Part shown: positions 27,087-36,130 of the stretch, piece after piece
How the letters are laid out: each line of letters begins with the position of its first letter
How positions within the stretch are numbered: the stretch's first letter is position 1
Assembly: GCF_041379945.2 (NCBI RefSeq)
Contig: NZ_JBFTXJ020000004.1
Coordinates: 1 to 64,000 of the forward strand
Length of the DNA stretch: 64,000 nucleotides
Source of the DNA: Aneurinibacillus sp. REN35
Lineage (GTDB): Bacteria > Bacillota > Bacilli > Aneurinibacillales > Aneurinibacillaceae
Direction: 5' to 3'
Program-made: the position numbers and the translations under genes
Notes under the pieces: model-generated
The model's database searches: none
What the model saw: the letters and a program-made list of their open reading frames with translations, nothing else
Told to the model about the DNA's origin: nothing

Positions 27087-28751
27087 TTATACTTCCATAA
27101 TAATCGGAAGGATCATCGGACGACGGCGTGTCTGCTCGTACAAGAAACGTCCAAGCGCATCACGTACATTCGTCTTTAAGGATGACCATTCATTCACGTT
27201 ATCTTCCATGCATTTATTCAGTGTCTGGCTTACAATACGGTTTGCTTCTTCAAGCAGTGCTTCCGATTCGCGGACATACACAAAACCGCGTGAAATAATA
27301 TCCGGACCCGATAGAATGGTTCCGTTTTGTTTGCTCAATGTAACTACAACAACTAAAATACCATCCTGTGAAAGCAGCTTTCTGTCACGCAGTACGATGT
27401 TTCCTACATCGCCTACGCCAAGTCCGTCAATAAGTACAATACCAGACTGAACTTTCGGACCGTAACGCGCTTTGCCACCGTTGATCTCAACAGTATCTCC
27501 ATTGTCAATTAAAAAAATATTCTCAGGCTGAACACCACATTGTTCAGCTAATAGGGCGTGTTGACGAAGCATTCTAAATTCCCCGTGGATGGGAATAAAG
27601 TACTTCGGTTTCATTAAATTCAGCATTAACTTTAATTCTTCCGCACTTCCGTGTCCAGATACGTGGATATCACTGCCATAGACTACGTCTGCCCCAATAC
27701 GGAACAACTGGTCTACTGTGCGTGCCACATACTTCTCGTTACCTGGAATTGGAGTCGCTGCGATCAGTACGGTGTCACCTGGCAGAATATCGGCTTTACG
27801 GTGTGCAGAACGCGCCATGCGCGTCAGCGCCGACATCGGTTCACCCTGACTTCCTGTAGACAGGATTACCACACGCTCGGCTGGAAGCTTATTGATCTCT
27901 TCCGGCTCAATCAGCATGCCCTCTGGAATGTTCAAATAGCCAAGCTCTGTGGCGATATTGACGACATTTACCATCGAGCGACCAATTACAGTCACCTTGC
28001 GATCATACAGTGCGGCTGCGTCGATGACCTGTTGAATACGGTGAATGTTGGAAGCGAATGTAGCAACAACGATACGTCCCTTGCACTTATTGAACTGCTC
28101 CTTAATCGCCTCGCCAACTTCACGCTCGGATCCGGTAAAGCCTGGACGCTCTGCATTCGTACTGTCAGAGAGCAGCGCAAGTACGCCACGTTCACCGATT
28201 TTTGCCATCTTCCCGAGGTCGGCCATCTGATTGTTTACTGGCGTCTGGTCGAATTTGAAGTCGCCAGTATGCACAACGTAGCCTTCCGGTGTATCAAGGC
28301 ACACACCGACAGAATCCGGAATGCTGTGGTTGGTCTTAAAGAATGACGCAGTAAAGCAGCCCAGTTCAACCTCTGACTTGTTGTCGATTAGGTTAAGCTT
28401 CGCATCACCAAGCAGACCCGCTTCCTTAAGCTTGACCTCGATTAAACCGATCGTCAGCTTGGTTGCGTATACAGGAACATTGAGGTGACGCAGCACGTAG
28501 GAGAGCGCTCCAATGTGGTCTTCGTGTCCATGCGTAATGATAATGCCGCGAACCTTGTCTTTGTTCTCCTGCAAATACGTAATATCAGGAATGACAATAT
28601 CGATGCCAAGCATTTCTTCCTCGGGGAATTTCAAACCTGCATCGACTACCACGATGTCATCTGCATACTGAATTACGTACATGTTTTTGCCAATCTCGCC
28701 CACGCCGCCCAAAGCGAAGATCGACAAAGCTTTCTGGTTAAGTTTCGACAA
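27087..28751 (-). CDS. rnjB: Ribonuclease J (rnjB position)
   Basis: A 554-residue RNase J of the beta-CASP metallo-lactamase family, acting as 5'-3' exonuclease and endonuclease in mRNA turnover and rRNA processing. The Zn motif HGHEDHIGALSY is intact near residue 75. SDSTNAERPG and the beta-CASP part with VVATFASNIHRIQQV and STGSQGEPMSALTRMA follow, and HVSGHGS is near 390. The place after dapA is that of rnjB in Bacillus subtilis, but the complete catalytic motif would also fit an RNase J1-like enzyme; the paralogue cannot be decided here. It starts with TTG, with AGGAGG upstream. Confidence 0.9.
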   Translation of the reverse strand: MSKLNQKALSIFALGGVGEIGKNMYVIQYADDIVVVDAGLKFPEEEMLGIDIVIPDITYLQENKDKVRGIIITHGHEDHIGALSYVLRHLNVPVYATKLTIGLIEVKLKEAGLLGDAKLNLIDNKSEVELGCFTASFFKTNHSIPDSVGVCLDTPEGYVVHTGDFKFDQTPVNNQMADLGKMAKIGERGVLALLSDSTNAERPGFTGSEREVGEAIKEQFNKCKGRIVVATFASNIHRIQQVIDAAALYDRKVTVIGRSMVNVVNIATELGYLNIPEGMLIEPEEINKLPAERVVILSTGSQGEPMSALTRMARSAHRKADILPGDTVLIAATPIPGNEKYVARTVDQLFRIGADVVYGSDIHVSGHGSAEELKLMLNLMKPKYFIPIHGEFRMLRQHALLAEQCGVQPENIFLIDNGDTVEINGGKARYGPKVQSGIVLIDGLGVGDVGNIVLRDRKLLSQDGILVVVVTLSKQNGTILSGPDIISRGFVYVRESEALLEEANRIVSQTLNKCMEDNVNEWSSLKTNVRDALGRFLYEQTRRRPMILPIIMEV

Positions 28752-28966
28752 ATTTATTCCTCCTAATATTCAGTTGTAGTTACATTTGATCAAACAACGT
28801 ATTTATTTTTTAATAAACCGAACCAGTCACTTGTTAATATTATACATGATTTTTCAAACGAAAAACAAGTGCTATCACAGCTTACTGTGCCCAGAAAGTT
28901 CGTTTCCTATGTAATCACGCGGATAACAGGATGGACACGGTATGATAAGAAGGCATAAAACGACGC

Positions 28967-29002
28967 AAAAAAAGGACAGGAAATTGCTTCCCTGTCCTTC
29001 TC
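28967..29002 (-). terminator. Terminator between dapA and rnjB
   Basis: On the minus strand AAGGACAGG and CCTGTCCTT form a perfect stem followed by seven T. It lies directly after dapA, so rnjB is likely transcribed mainly from its own promoter. Confidence 0.85.
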
Positions 29003-29015
29003 TTACCTCATTTGC

Positions 29016-29885
29016 TTAGGTAAATAAACGTTGTACATATTCTTGTTCTTGTTCCGTTAAAGCAACAAGCGGAAGGCGTACCCCGCCTACATCGATCCCT
29101 TTTAATGCAAGCGCCGCTTTAACCGGCGTCGGATTCGCCGTAATAAATAATCCCTCAAAAATCGGGAGCAGTCGGCGGTGCAGAGCGCTGGCCTTTGTAA
29201 CATGGCCTTCTACAAACGCTTCAATCATCTCCGTCATTTCGCGGCCGATGACATGGCTGGCCACGCTGACGACGCCTTTGCCGCCGATAGACATGCATGG
29301 CAGCGTCATGCTGTCATCCCCCGTATAAAGAACGAAGTCGGCGCCTGTCTGCTCGATGATCTTAGACATCTGGCCTGTGTCACTGCTCGCTTCCTTAATT
29401 GCCGTAATGTTCGCCACATCGTTTGCCAGACGAATCGTCGTCTCCGCTTTCATATTAATCACAGAGCGCCCGGGAATATTATACAGCATAACCGGAAGCT
29501 TCGTGCTTTGGGCAATCGTCTTAAAGTGCTGGTACAGCCCTTCCTGCGACGGCTTATTATAATAAGGCACGACCAGCATAATTCCATCGACACCGGCTTC
29601 TGCAGCCTTTTGCGTCATTTCGATCGATGCCGCTGTATTGTTGCTTCCTGTACCGGCGATAACCGGAATCCGTCCGTCCACAATTTGTGATACGTACCGG
29701 TACAGCTCCACCTTTTCCCATCCAGACAGCGTGGGTGATTCACCTGTAGTACCTGCAACGACAAGCGCCGTTGTTCCCGTGGCAATCAGGTGCTCTACCA
29801 GGGTCTCCGTCTTTTGTTTATCCACATTCAATTGCGCATCGAATGGAGTGACCATCGCTGTCAATAATCGTCCAAAGTCAATCAC
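29016..29885 (-). CDS. dapA: 4-hydroxy-tetrahydrodipicolinate synthase
   Basis: A 289-residue DapA that condenses pyruvate with aspartate semialdehyde in the first committed step to diaminopimelate. GTTGESPTLS near residue 45, the catalytic Tyr in MLYNIPGRS (about 135) and the Schiff-base Lys in ITAIKEASSD (about 163) are present. GTG start at 29885 with AAGGAGGAG upstream. It ends the run dpaA-dpaB-asd-dapG-dapA, which makes substrate for both peptidoglycan and spore dipicolinate, since DpaAB use the DapA product. It starts 11 bases after dapG. Confidence 0.96.
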   Translation of the reverse strand: MIDFGRLLTAMVTPFDAQLNVDKQKTETLVEHLIATGTTALVVAGTTGESPTLSGWEKVELYRYVSQIVDGRIPVIAGTGSNNTAASIEMTQKAAEAGVDGIMLVVPYYNKPSQEGLYQHFKTIAQSTKLPVMLYNIPGRSVINMKAETTIRLANDVANITAIKEASSDTGQMSKIIEQTGADFVLYTGDDSMTLPCMSIGGKGVVSVASHVIGREMTEMIEAFVEGHVTKASALHRRLLPIFEGLFITANPTPVKAALALKGIDVGGVRLPLVALTEQEQEYVQRLFT

Positions 29886-29896
29886 GGTACTCCTCC

Positions 29897-31123
29897 TTAG
29901 AACTGTACCTTGTCAAGGTCAAACGTTTTATGAAGGGCACGGACCGCCCGAGCCATATCGGTTTCCTTCACCAGCACCCAGATGGTGGTATGGGAGTCTG
30001 CCGACTGTAGAATCTGGATGTCCCCTTTGGTCAGCGCCTCGACAATACGCGCCATAACGCCAGGAACGCCAGCCATACCAGCACCGATGATGGACACTTT
30101 GGCGCAGTGGCGGGTTAATAGCGGTTCATATCCCATGCCATGCAGAATATCGACCGCCTTATCTAGCACCTCATCCCGCACCGTATACGCGACCCCGATC
30201 GGGTTTACATTGATAAAATCTACACTGATATCATTTTCGGCCATCGCTTTGAATACCTGCATCTGCAGATCATATTCTCCCTCTTTGGCCATGACTTTAA
30301 TCTGCGTCAGATTAGGCACATGTGCAATACCTGTAATCAGCCGGTCATTTACTTCTCCGGCAACCCGACTTGCTTCCGCTATGCTTGTAACCAGCGTTCC
30401 CTCTTCATCTGAGAACGTCGACCGCACACGGATCGGCGTGTTGGTCTGCATCGCAATCTCTACGGCACGCGGGTGAAGCACTTTCGCTCCCTGATATGCC
30501 ATATTGCAGATTTCCGTATACGTAATCGTAGACAGCGGACGCGCTTCTTCCACAATACGTGGATCGGCTGTCATGATGCCGTTTACGTCGGTAAAAATAT
30601 CGACCATCTCCGCTTTCAGTGCAACACCAAGCGCGGTCGCTGACGTATCGCTTCCTCCGCGTCCAAGCGTGGTCGTATCCCATTCTGTCGTCCGGCCTTG
30701 GAATCCAGTCACAATTACAACTTTGCCCTGCTCTAGCTCGCGTACAATGCGCTGCGGATTAATTGTTGCAATCTGGGCGTTCGTATAATCATCGTTCGTT
30801 AAAATGCCGGCCTGCCCACCTGTCAGCACGGATGTTGTCAGTCCTTTTGCGTTCAGCATGCTGGCCATTGTGGTAGCGGAGATGACTTCCCCGCATGACA
30901 TCAGCATATCAGTCTCCCGCTTGCCTAGCGCACTTCCATTCTCTTTGATCAAATCAAGCAACGTATCAGTGGCGTACGGATCGCCCTTGCGTCCCATGGC
31001 GGATACAACAACACAGACGCTGTATCCTTCCTCAAGCGCATTTATAATATGCTGAGCCGCACGCTCTCTCTTTTCGGCGTTCGTCAAAGACGAACCCCCA
31101 AATTTTTGCACAAGTATTCTCAT
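29897..31123 (-). CDS. dapG: Aspartate kinase (DapG type)
   Basis: A 408-residue aspartokinase that phosphorylates aspartate. The N-terminal kinase domain has VQKFGGSSLTNAEKR, VVVSAMGRKGDPYATD and GRGGSDTSATALGVAL. The C-terminal part (about 265-408) holds two ACT domains for feedback control. DapG of Bacillus subtilis, encoded at the same locus, is the meso-diaminopimelate-sensitive isoenzyme used for cell wall and spores. It lies 22 bases after asd. GGAG precedes the ATG. Confidence 0.95.
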   Translation of the reverse strand: MRILVQKFGGSSLTNAEKRERAAQHIINALEEGYSVCVVVSAMGRKGDPYATDTLLDLIKENGSALGKRETDMLMSCGEVISATTMASMLNAKGLTTSVLTGGQAGILTNDDYTNAQIATINPQRIVRELEQGKVVIVTGFQGRTTEWDTTTLGRGGSDTSATALGVALKAEMVDIFTDVNGIMTADPRIVEEARPLSTITYTEICNMAYQGAKVLHPRAVEIAMQTNTPIRVRSTFSDEEGTLVTSIAEASRVAGEVNDRLITGIAHVPNLTQIKVMAKEGEYDLQMQVFKAMAENDISVDFINVNPIGVAYTVRDEVLDKAVDILHGMGYEPLLTRHCAKVSIIGAGMAGVPGVMARIVEALTKGDIQILQSADSHTTIWVLVKETDMARAVRALHKTFDLDKVQF

Positions 31124-31145
31124 GCTGCTCTCGTAGCTCCTTACC

Positions 31146-32201
31146 TTATTCAGACTCTGTAATTAAACCGCGTTTTACAACTTCTTCTGCGATTTGAACT
31201 GCGTTTCCTGCCGCACCCTTTAACAGGTTATCGGATACAATCCACATGTGCAAGCCCCGAGGGTTGTCAAGATCGCGACGCAGGCGTCCGACGAAGGTCT
31301 CAATTTTGTCAGCAGCATCAATCGCCATCGGATACTCTTGTTCCTCTGGATTGTCCTGCACGATAATGCCTGGTGCGTTCTCTAGCAGCGTGCGTACTTC
31401 CGCCAGATCATAGTCGTTTTTAAACTCCACATATACCGACTCCGAGTGACCTTTGACAACTGGAATGCGTACGCATGTCGCAGCGACAGCAATCGTCTCA
31501 TCGGAGAAAATTTTCTTCGTCTCACGTATCATTTTCATCTCTTCGTTCGTAAAGCCATTATCTAAGAATACATCAATTTGCGGAATGGCATTGAACGCGA
31601 TTTGATGTTTTTTCGGAAGCGATCCTACCGGTAGTACTTCCTTCTTCACTTCTTTACCGCTAACGAGTGCTTCGGTCTGATCCGTCAGCTCTTGAATGGC
31701 TTTTGCACCAGCTCCTGATACCGCTTGATAGGTTGATACGATGATACGCTCGAGGCCATACTGATCAAGCAGCGGCTTTAATGCGGCAACCATCTGGATT
31801 GTAGAGCAGTTCGGATTGGCAATGATGCCGTTATGCTCAGCCAGCGCTTCTGGATTTACTTCCGGCACAACCAGCGGAACTTCTGGGTCCATGCGGAATG
31901 CACTTGTATTATCAATGCAGATTGCACCCCGCTTTGCTGCTTCAGGTGCGAGTGCTTTACTGACACTGCCTCCTGCGCTGAATAAGGCAATCTGTACGCC
32001 TTCAAATGCTTCCGGTGTCGCTTCCTCGATGACAATATCCTGACCATTGAATTGTACCGTCTTACCCGCCGAACGGGCGGACGCTAATACTTTCAAAGAA
32101 GCAAGTGGGAACTGTCTCTCGCTTAGCATCTTCAACATTTGCTCCCCTACTGCGCCGGTAGCACCAACAACTGCTACATGATATCCTGTGTTCTTCCCCA
32201 T
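31146..32201 (-). CDS. asd: Aspartate-semialdehyde dehydrogenase
   Basis: A 351-residue Asd. VAVVGATGAVGEQMLKML is the NADP-binding loop, the active-site Cys is in NPNCSTIQMV near residue 130, and GAGAKAIQELTDQT and the C-terminal HMWIVSDNL are typical. It reduces aspartyl phosphate from DapG to the semialdehyde used by DapA. ATG 32201 is preferred, as GGAG lies 8 bases upstream; the GTG at 32210 overlaps that site. It sits between dpaB and dapG. Confidence 0.95.
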   Translation of the reverse strand: MGKNTGYHVAVVGATGAVGEQMLKMLSERQFPLASLKVLASARSAGKTVQFNGQDIVIEEATPEAFEGVQIALFSAGGSVSKALAPEAAKRGAICIDNTSAFRMDPEVPLVVPEVNPEALAEHNGIIANPNCSTIQMVAALKPLLDQYGLERIIVSTYQAVSGAGAKAIQELTDQTEALVSGKEVKKEVLPVGSLPKKHQIAFNAIPQIDVFLDNGFTNEEMKMIRETKKIFSDETIAVAATCVRIPVVKGHSESVYVEFKNDYDLAEVRTLLENAPGIIVQDNPEEQEYPMAIDAADKIETFVGRLRRDLDNPRGLHMWIVSDNLLKGAAGNAVQIAEEVVKRGLITESE

Positions 32202-32277
32202 CTTTCCCACTCCTTTTCGCTCACCGATTTCTTCTTCGGTGCGACTATATTTTGTATTATGAAAATAGCAAAAATTG

Positions 32278-32877
32278 CTATTGCATATAGCGGAACTTCT
32301 CTACGAGCACCGGTTGAAGCTGTATGCCTTCAAGCGCCGCCTCGCACGTTTCTTTAATCAATTCCATACGTGCAACCAGCGAGTTCGGCTTCTTCGTCGG
32401 GGCATCTTGACCATACGGAACCAGGTAAATATTCTTTGTTGCTGTTAATTTGGCGATGTTGGCCGCATTCAATCCCAGTCCATCATTGGTCGAGATAGCC
32501 AGCACAACCGGGTGCAGATTACGCAGCGTTGCCTTTGTCGCCATCATGACCGCACTGTCAGTGACCGCGTTGGCAAGCTTGCTCAGCGATGTGCCTGTGC
32601 ACGGTGCAATCACCATCACATCAAAGCGTTTGCTTGGTCCAAGCGGCTCCGCATCCACAATCGTAGAGATAATATCATTGCCGGTAATCGCGTATAACTG
32701 TGCCTGCCAATCACGCGAATTGCCGAACCTTGTATCGGTTGTAGCAACGGTGTGGCTGATAACCGGTACAACTTCCGCACCTGCATCAACAAGCCGCTGA
32801 ATCTCCGGCATTACTTCAGCAAATGTGCAGTGTGATCCCGTCAGACCAAAGCCGATTGTCTTACCCTTGAGATCCAT
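32278..32877 (-). CDS. dpaB: Dipicolinate synthase subunit B
   Basis: A 199-residue flavoprotein-fold subunit (SpoVFB). KGKTIGFGLTGSHCTFAEV and the conserved MVIAPCTGTSLSKLANAVTDSAVMMA are typical. With DpaA it oxidises the DapA product to dipicolinic acid in the mother cell during sporulation, for storage with calcium in the spore core. ATG 32877 has GGAGGAATCAAG upstream and overlaps the end of dpaA by 17 bases, indicating coupled translation. A longer in-frame extension runs inside dpaA and is not used. Confidence 0.95.
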   Translation of the reverse strand: MDLKGKTIGFGLTGSHCTFAEVMPEIQRLVDAGAEVVPVISHTVATTDTRFGNSRDWQAQLYAITGNDIISTIVDAEPLGPSKRFDVMVIAPCTGTSLSKLANAVTDSAVMMATKATLRNLHPVVLAISTNDGLGLNAANIAKLTATKNIYLVPYGQDAPTKKPNSLVARMELIKETCEAALEGIQLQPVLVEKFRYMQ

Positions 32878-33772
32878 CTTGATTCCTCCTGTTCCCCGTT
32901 TGATCAAAAACGAGCCGCGACAGCGTACCTGCGATAATCTGTCCTGCCGTTTTCGGTGCAACGATTCCGGGTAAACCTGGAGCAAGAATGGCTTTAATTC
33001 CCCGCTTCTCCGCATACCGGAAATCCGTGCCTCCCGGCTTGGAGGCAAGGTCAATAATTAAGGCATGAGGCTGCATATTCGCAATCACCTTTGCTGTAAT
33101 AATAACCTGGGGAATTGTATTAAATATAAAATCAGCGTCGTCAACATGCTGGGTCAGTTCGTCAATATGGAACGGAGTCAGTCCCATTTCAAAAATCCGG
33201 GCCAGATCCGACGACTTACGGGCGCCCACACGTACTTGCGCGCCAAGCGCATGCAGAGCACGAGCCATGGATAAACCAACCCGGCCCAGTCCTAAGACCA
33301 GACTGTTTGAATTATGAATGGTAAAGTCAGTATTCTGGATAGCCATCATCAGCGCGCCTTCCACTGTCGGGATGGAATTATAAATCGCCACATCGTCGCG
33401 ATCCATCAACTCCGTTAAGCCAAGACTATGCTTGGCGGCTACATCCGTCAAAAAACGGCGGGCAATCCCCGTATAAACACAGCAGCGAGAAGGCAGCGCG
33501 GCGAGGAGCTCTTCTGTTAGTTGCAGCGGCTTGGAGCAGAAGATACTCTCAACATATCCTTTATCATCCGAGCCTACAATCGGCAGAATCAAAGCATCCA
33601 CATCGCGCAAGACATCAGCGGAAAGCGGCCGCTTCACCGCACCGGTGAAGTTACTCTCCCAATTATCAAAGCCGATGAGGGTTACCGCGGCATCCAATTC
33701 AATGAATTTCTTGATGACTTCAAGCTGGCGAGCGTCCCCGCCGATGAAGGCAGCATGAATTCCTGTTAGCAT
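32861..33772 (-). CDS. dpaA: Dipicolinate synthase subunit A
   Basis: A 303-residue DpaA (SpoVFA). The N-terminal part has MLTGIHAAFIGGDARQLEVIKKF. The C-terminal Rossmann domain has SLVLGLGRVGLSMARALHALGAQVRVGARK for NADP binding, then DFIFNTIPQVI and LIIDLASKPGGTDF. ATG 33772 has AAAGGGG upstream. In Bacillus subtilis this gene is read from a sigma K promoter in the mother cell; such a promoter probably lies in the 158-bp gap to ylmC, but I did not identify it with confidence. Confidence 0.95.
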   Translation of the reverse strand: MLTGIHAAFIGGDARQLEVIKKFIELDAAVTLIGFDNWESNFTGAVKRPLSADVLRDVDALILPIVGSDDKGYVESIFCSKPLQLTEELLAALPSRCCVYTGIARRFLTDVAAKHSLGLTELMDRDDVAIYNSIPTVEGALMMAIQNTDFTIHNSNSLVLGLGRVGLSMARALHALGAQVRVGARKSSDLARIFEMGLTPFHIDELTQHVDDADFIFNTIPQVIITAKVIANMQPHALIIDLASKPGGTDFRYAEKRGIKAILAPGLPGIVAPKTAGQIIAGTLSRLVFDQTGNRRNQDGSQG

Positions 33773-33930
33773 AAGATAACCCCTTTCAAACCATTTTACT
33801 GCAAACATGCGCTAAGATAAAGCAAAAACAGCCGCTGCAGCCATGGTTTCCCGGAATTCGTTGCATTTCTACCCTCATCGTATTCTGTGCGGACCAGTAT
33901 GGTGACAAACGCCCGCCTGTTCATTTTTTC

Positions 33931-34182
33931 TTATTCTGACATTGTCTTCTCTTTCATCTCCACAATAATCATTTCACTGCCCACCTTACGAATTGCTTTC
34001 CACGGAATCATAACCTCTTCTTTTTTGCGTCCAAGCCCAAGGAGACTTCCTGTGGGGAGAATGATCGATTCAATCTTACCTGATGCCGGGTCAATCACCA
34101 TATCGGATTGCCCGACTACCCCCATTCTCTCACCGTTATCCAGATCAATAATCTCTTTGCCGCCAAGTTCGCTATACCGCAT
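33931..34182 (-). CDS. YlmC/YmxH family PRC-barrel protein
   Basis: An 83-residue PRC-barrel protein (RYSELGGKEIIDLDNGERMG, then IESIILPTG and EVMIPWKAIRKVG). YlmC/YmxH proteins are sporulation-linked but of unknown mechanism, and ymxH lies just before spoVFA in Bacillus subtilis, as here. ATG 34182 has GGGAGGCG upstream. Confidence 0.88.
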   Translation of the reverse strand: MRYSELGGKEIIDLDNGERMGVVGQSDMVIDPASGKIESIILPTGSLLGLGRKKEEVMIPWKAIRKVGSEMIIVEMKEKTMSE

Positions 34183-34292
34183 TCTAACGCCTCCCATGTG
34201 GCATATTCGTTTTGATATATACACTTCTACCTACATGTATACGCGTGCTTATCTGTTTTCATAAGCGAAAGTTACGACATGTATAAGGCGGC

Positions 34293-34358
34293 AAAAATAA
34301 AAGAGGAAAAACTGTATCCCCTTTATTTTAACGGATATGTTTTTCCTCTTTTATTTTT
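34293..34358 (-). terminator. Terminator after dut
   Basis: AAAATAAAAGAGGAAAAAC and GTTTTTCCTCTTTTATTTT form a near-perfect long stem around a 26-base loop with T-rich flanks. It closes the mlpA-dut unit and separates it from ylmC. Confidence 0.85.
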
Positions 34359-34806
34359 ATACTCCTGTATGACCAAAACCACCGCTGCCCCGCTCGGTGT
34401 CATCAAGTGATTGTACCTGTGTAAGCTGTACGCGCGGCACCCATTGGAATACAAGTTGGGCAATTCGATCACCGCGTTCTATAATGAATGATTCTGTCCC
34501 ATGGTTAATTAAGATTACACCGATTTCACCGCGATAATCGGCATCAATTGTGCCAGGTGCATTCAGCGTGGTTACCCCTTTTTTATATGCCAATCCACTG
34601 CGTGGGCGCACCTGTGCTTCTAGGTTTTCCGGCATTGCGACTGCAAAACCGGTTGGAATCAGTGCTCTTTCACCTGGTTGAAGAGTAACAGACTCCGATA
34701 CTGCAGCTTTTAAGTCAAAGCCGCTGGCAGCATTCGTCATCTTCAGTGGAACTCCAATGTCTTCGTTTCCAGGCAATACAGTAACCTTTACATTAGCGTC
34801 GTACAA
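34357..34806 (-). CDS. dut: dUTP diphosphatase
   Basis: A 149-residue trimeric dUTPase that hydrolyses dUTP to dUMP and keeps uracil out of DNA. All five motifs are recognisable: GFDLKAA (1), RPRSGLAYKKG (2), LNAPGTIDADYRGEI (3, with catalytic Asp), RGDRIAQLVF (4) and the C-terminal GSGGFGHTG (5). It starts with TTG at 34806, with GAGGAGCG upstream, overlapping the mlpA stop by 14 bases, so it is translated together with mlpA. In Bacillus subtilis dut is not at this place. Confidence 0.95.
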   Translation of the reverse strand: MYDANVKVTVLPGNEDIGVPLKMTNAASGFDLKAAVSESVTLQPGERALIPTGFAVAMPENLEAQVRPRSGLAYKKGVTTLNAPGTIDADYRGEIGVILINHGTESFIIERGDRIAQLVFQWVPRVQLTQVQSLDDTERGSGGFGHTGV

Positions 34807-36055
34807 GAATATCGCTCCTCATATAATCTGGTATCGTATCAAGGGGGCTGACAAGGGCCGTTGCCACCTTATTGCTAAATATCTCTTCCGCCACTTTCTT
34901 CACACTTTCCACGGTAATGGCTTCTACACGTTGAATAATCTCATCGAGATCTAAGTGACGCTTGAGCAGCAGTTCATTTTTACCCAGACGACTCATGCGG
35001 CTGCTTGTACTCTCTAAGCTGAGCATGAGGCTGCCTTTTAACTGCTCCTTGCCTTTCTTCAATTCTTCTGCGCTGATTCCCTTATCGCGCAGCTCGGCGA
35101 CCGTCTTAATCATAATGTGATAGACCTCTTCGAGCTGCTTCGTAGCTGTACCTGTGTACAACGTAAACGTACCCGTATTTTTAAAGGAAGAATGATAGGA
35201 ATAGACCGAGTAGGCTAAACCGCGCTCTTCACGTACTTCCTGAAATAGACGTGAGCTCATGCTGCCGCCCAGTATATTGTTCATAAGAATAAGGGGATAA
35301 ATATCCTTATGCCCTACATCGTATCCTGGAAATGATAAGCAAAGATGTGCCTGTTCGGTCTCTTTTTTCTTCCATACGGACCCGGCAGTGAAGTCCGGCA
35401 CAACATCGGGTGTCAGTTCCTGTGTCGTGCGTGTATAGCCAGAGAAATAGCGGGTAATCTCGGCAAGAAGCTTGTCTGAGACATTGCCTGCTACCGTGAT
35501 CACGGTCTCCTCCGGCGTATAACGCGCATCGAGATAACGATGGATATCCTCCCGTCCAATTCCACCAAGAACTTCTTCCGTACCAAGAATGCTGTAGCCA
35601 AGCGGATGCTTTTCATAGGAAGCCTTCGCTACCAGATCATGGACGAGATCATCCGGTGTATCTTCATACATACGGATTTCTTCAATGACTACATTCTTTT
35701 CCTTTTGCAGCTCCTGCTCATCAAATACGGAATTAAAGTACATATCCGCAAGAATATCAAGGGCAACCGGAGCGTGCTCATCAAGCACCCGGGCATAATA
35801 GCACGTATATTCTTTAGATGTGAATGCGTTAACATGGCCGCCGATGTGATCGAATGATTCGGCGATCTGCTTAGCTGAGCGCGTAGCCGTTCCTTTGAAC
35901 AGCATGTGCTCAATGAAATGGGAAATCCCATTTACTTCAAGGTTTTCATATTTTGAGCCCGTGCCGATCCAGATGCCGAGCGCAACGGAACGAACGGTTG
36001 GGATTTTTTCAATAATGATGCGCACGCCATTGTCTAGCGTATATTTTTCTATCAC
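34793..36055 (-). CDS. mlpA: M16-family zinc protease (MlpA/YmxG)
   Basis: A 420-residue M16 (pitrilysin-type) protease. The inverted Zn motif HFIEH lies at residues 46-50, with the further Glu ligand about 75 residues on. RSVALGIWIGTGSKYE, GGHVNAFTSKEYTCYYARVL and the C-terminal M16 repeat (LAYSVYSYHSSFKNTGTFTLY) are normal. In Bacillus subtilis mlpA lies between ylxY and ymxH and has been linked to regulation of aprE. GTG start at 36055 with GGAGGAGG upstream. Confidence 0.92.
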   Translation of the reverse strand: MIEKYTLDNGVRIIIEKIPTVRSVALGIWIGTGSKYENLEVNGISHFIEHMLFKGTATRSAKQIAESFDHIGGHVNAFTSKEYTCYYARVLDEHAPVALDILADMYFNSVFDEQELQKEKNVVIEEIRMYEDTPDDLVHDLVAKASYEKHPLGYSILGTEEVLGGIGREDIHRYLDARYTPEETVITVAGNVSDKLLAEITRYFSGYTRTTQELTPDVVPDFTAGSVWKKKETEQAHLCLSFPGYDVGHKDIYPLILMNNILGGSMSSRLFQEVREERGLAYSVYSYHSSFKNTGTFTLYTGTATKQLEEVYHIMIKTVAELRDKGISAEELKKGKEQLKGSLMLSLESTSSRMSRLGKNELLLKRHLDLDEIIQRVEAITVESVKKVAEEIFSNKVATALVSPLDTIPDYMRSDILVRR

Positions 36056-36130
36056 TACGCCTTCCTCCTCCAGTTGACGAGCTGTCGCTTGTCACATATT
36101 TCTCTACTATAGCAAACTTGCCATCTTCAC

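Noticed and set aside
32878-33054. N-terminal extension of dpaB
   Set aside because: It runs inside dpaA in another frame; the GGAGG site supports ATG 32877 and the family length.
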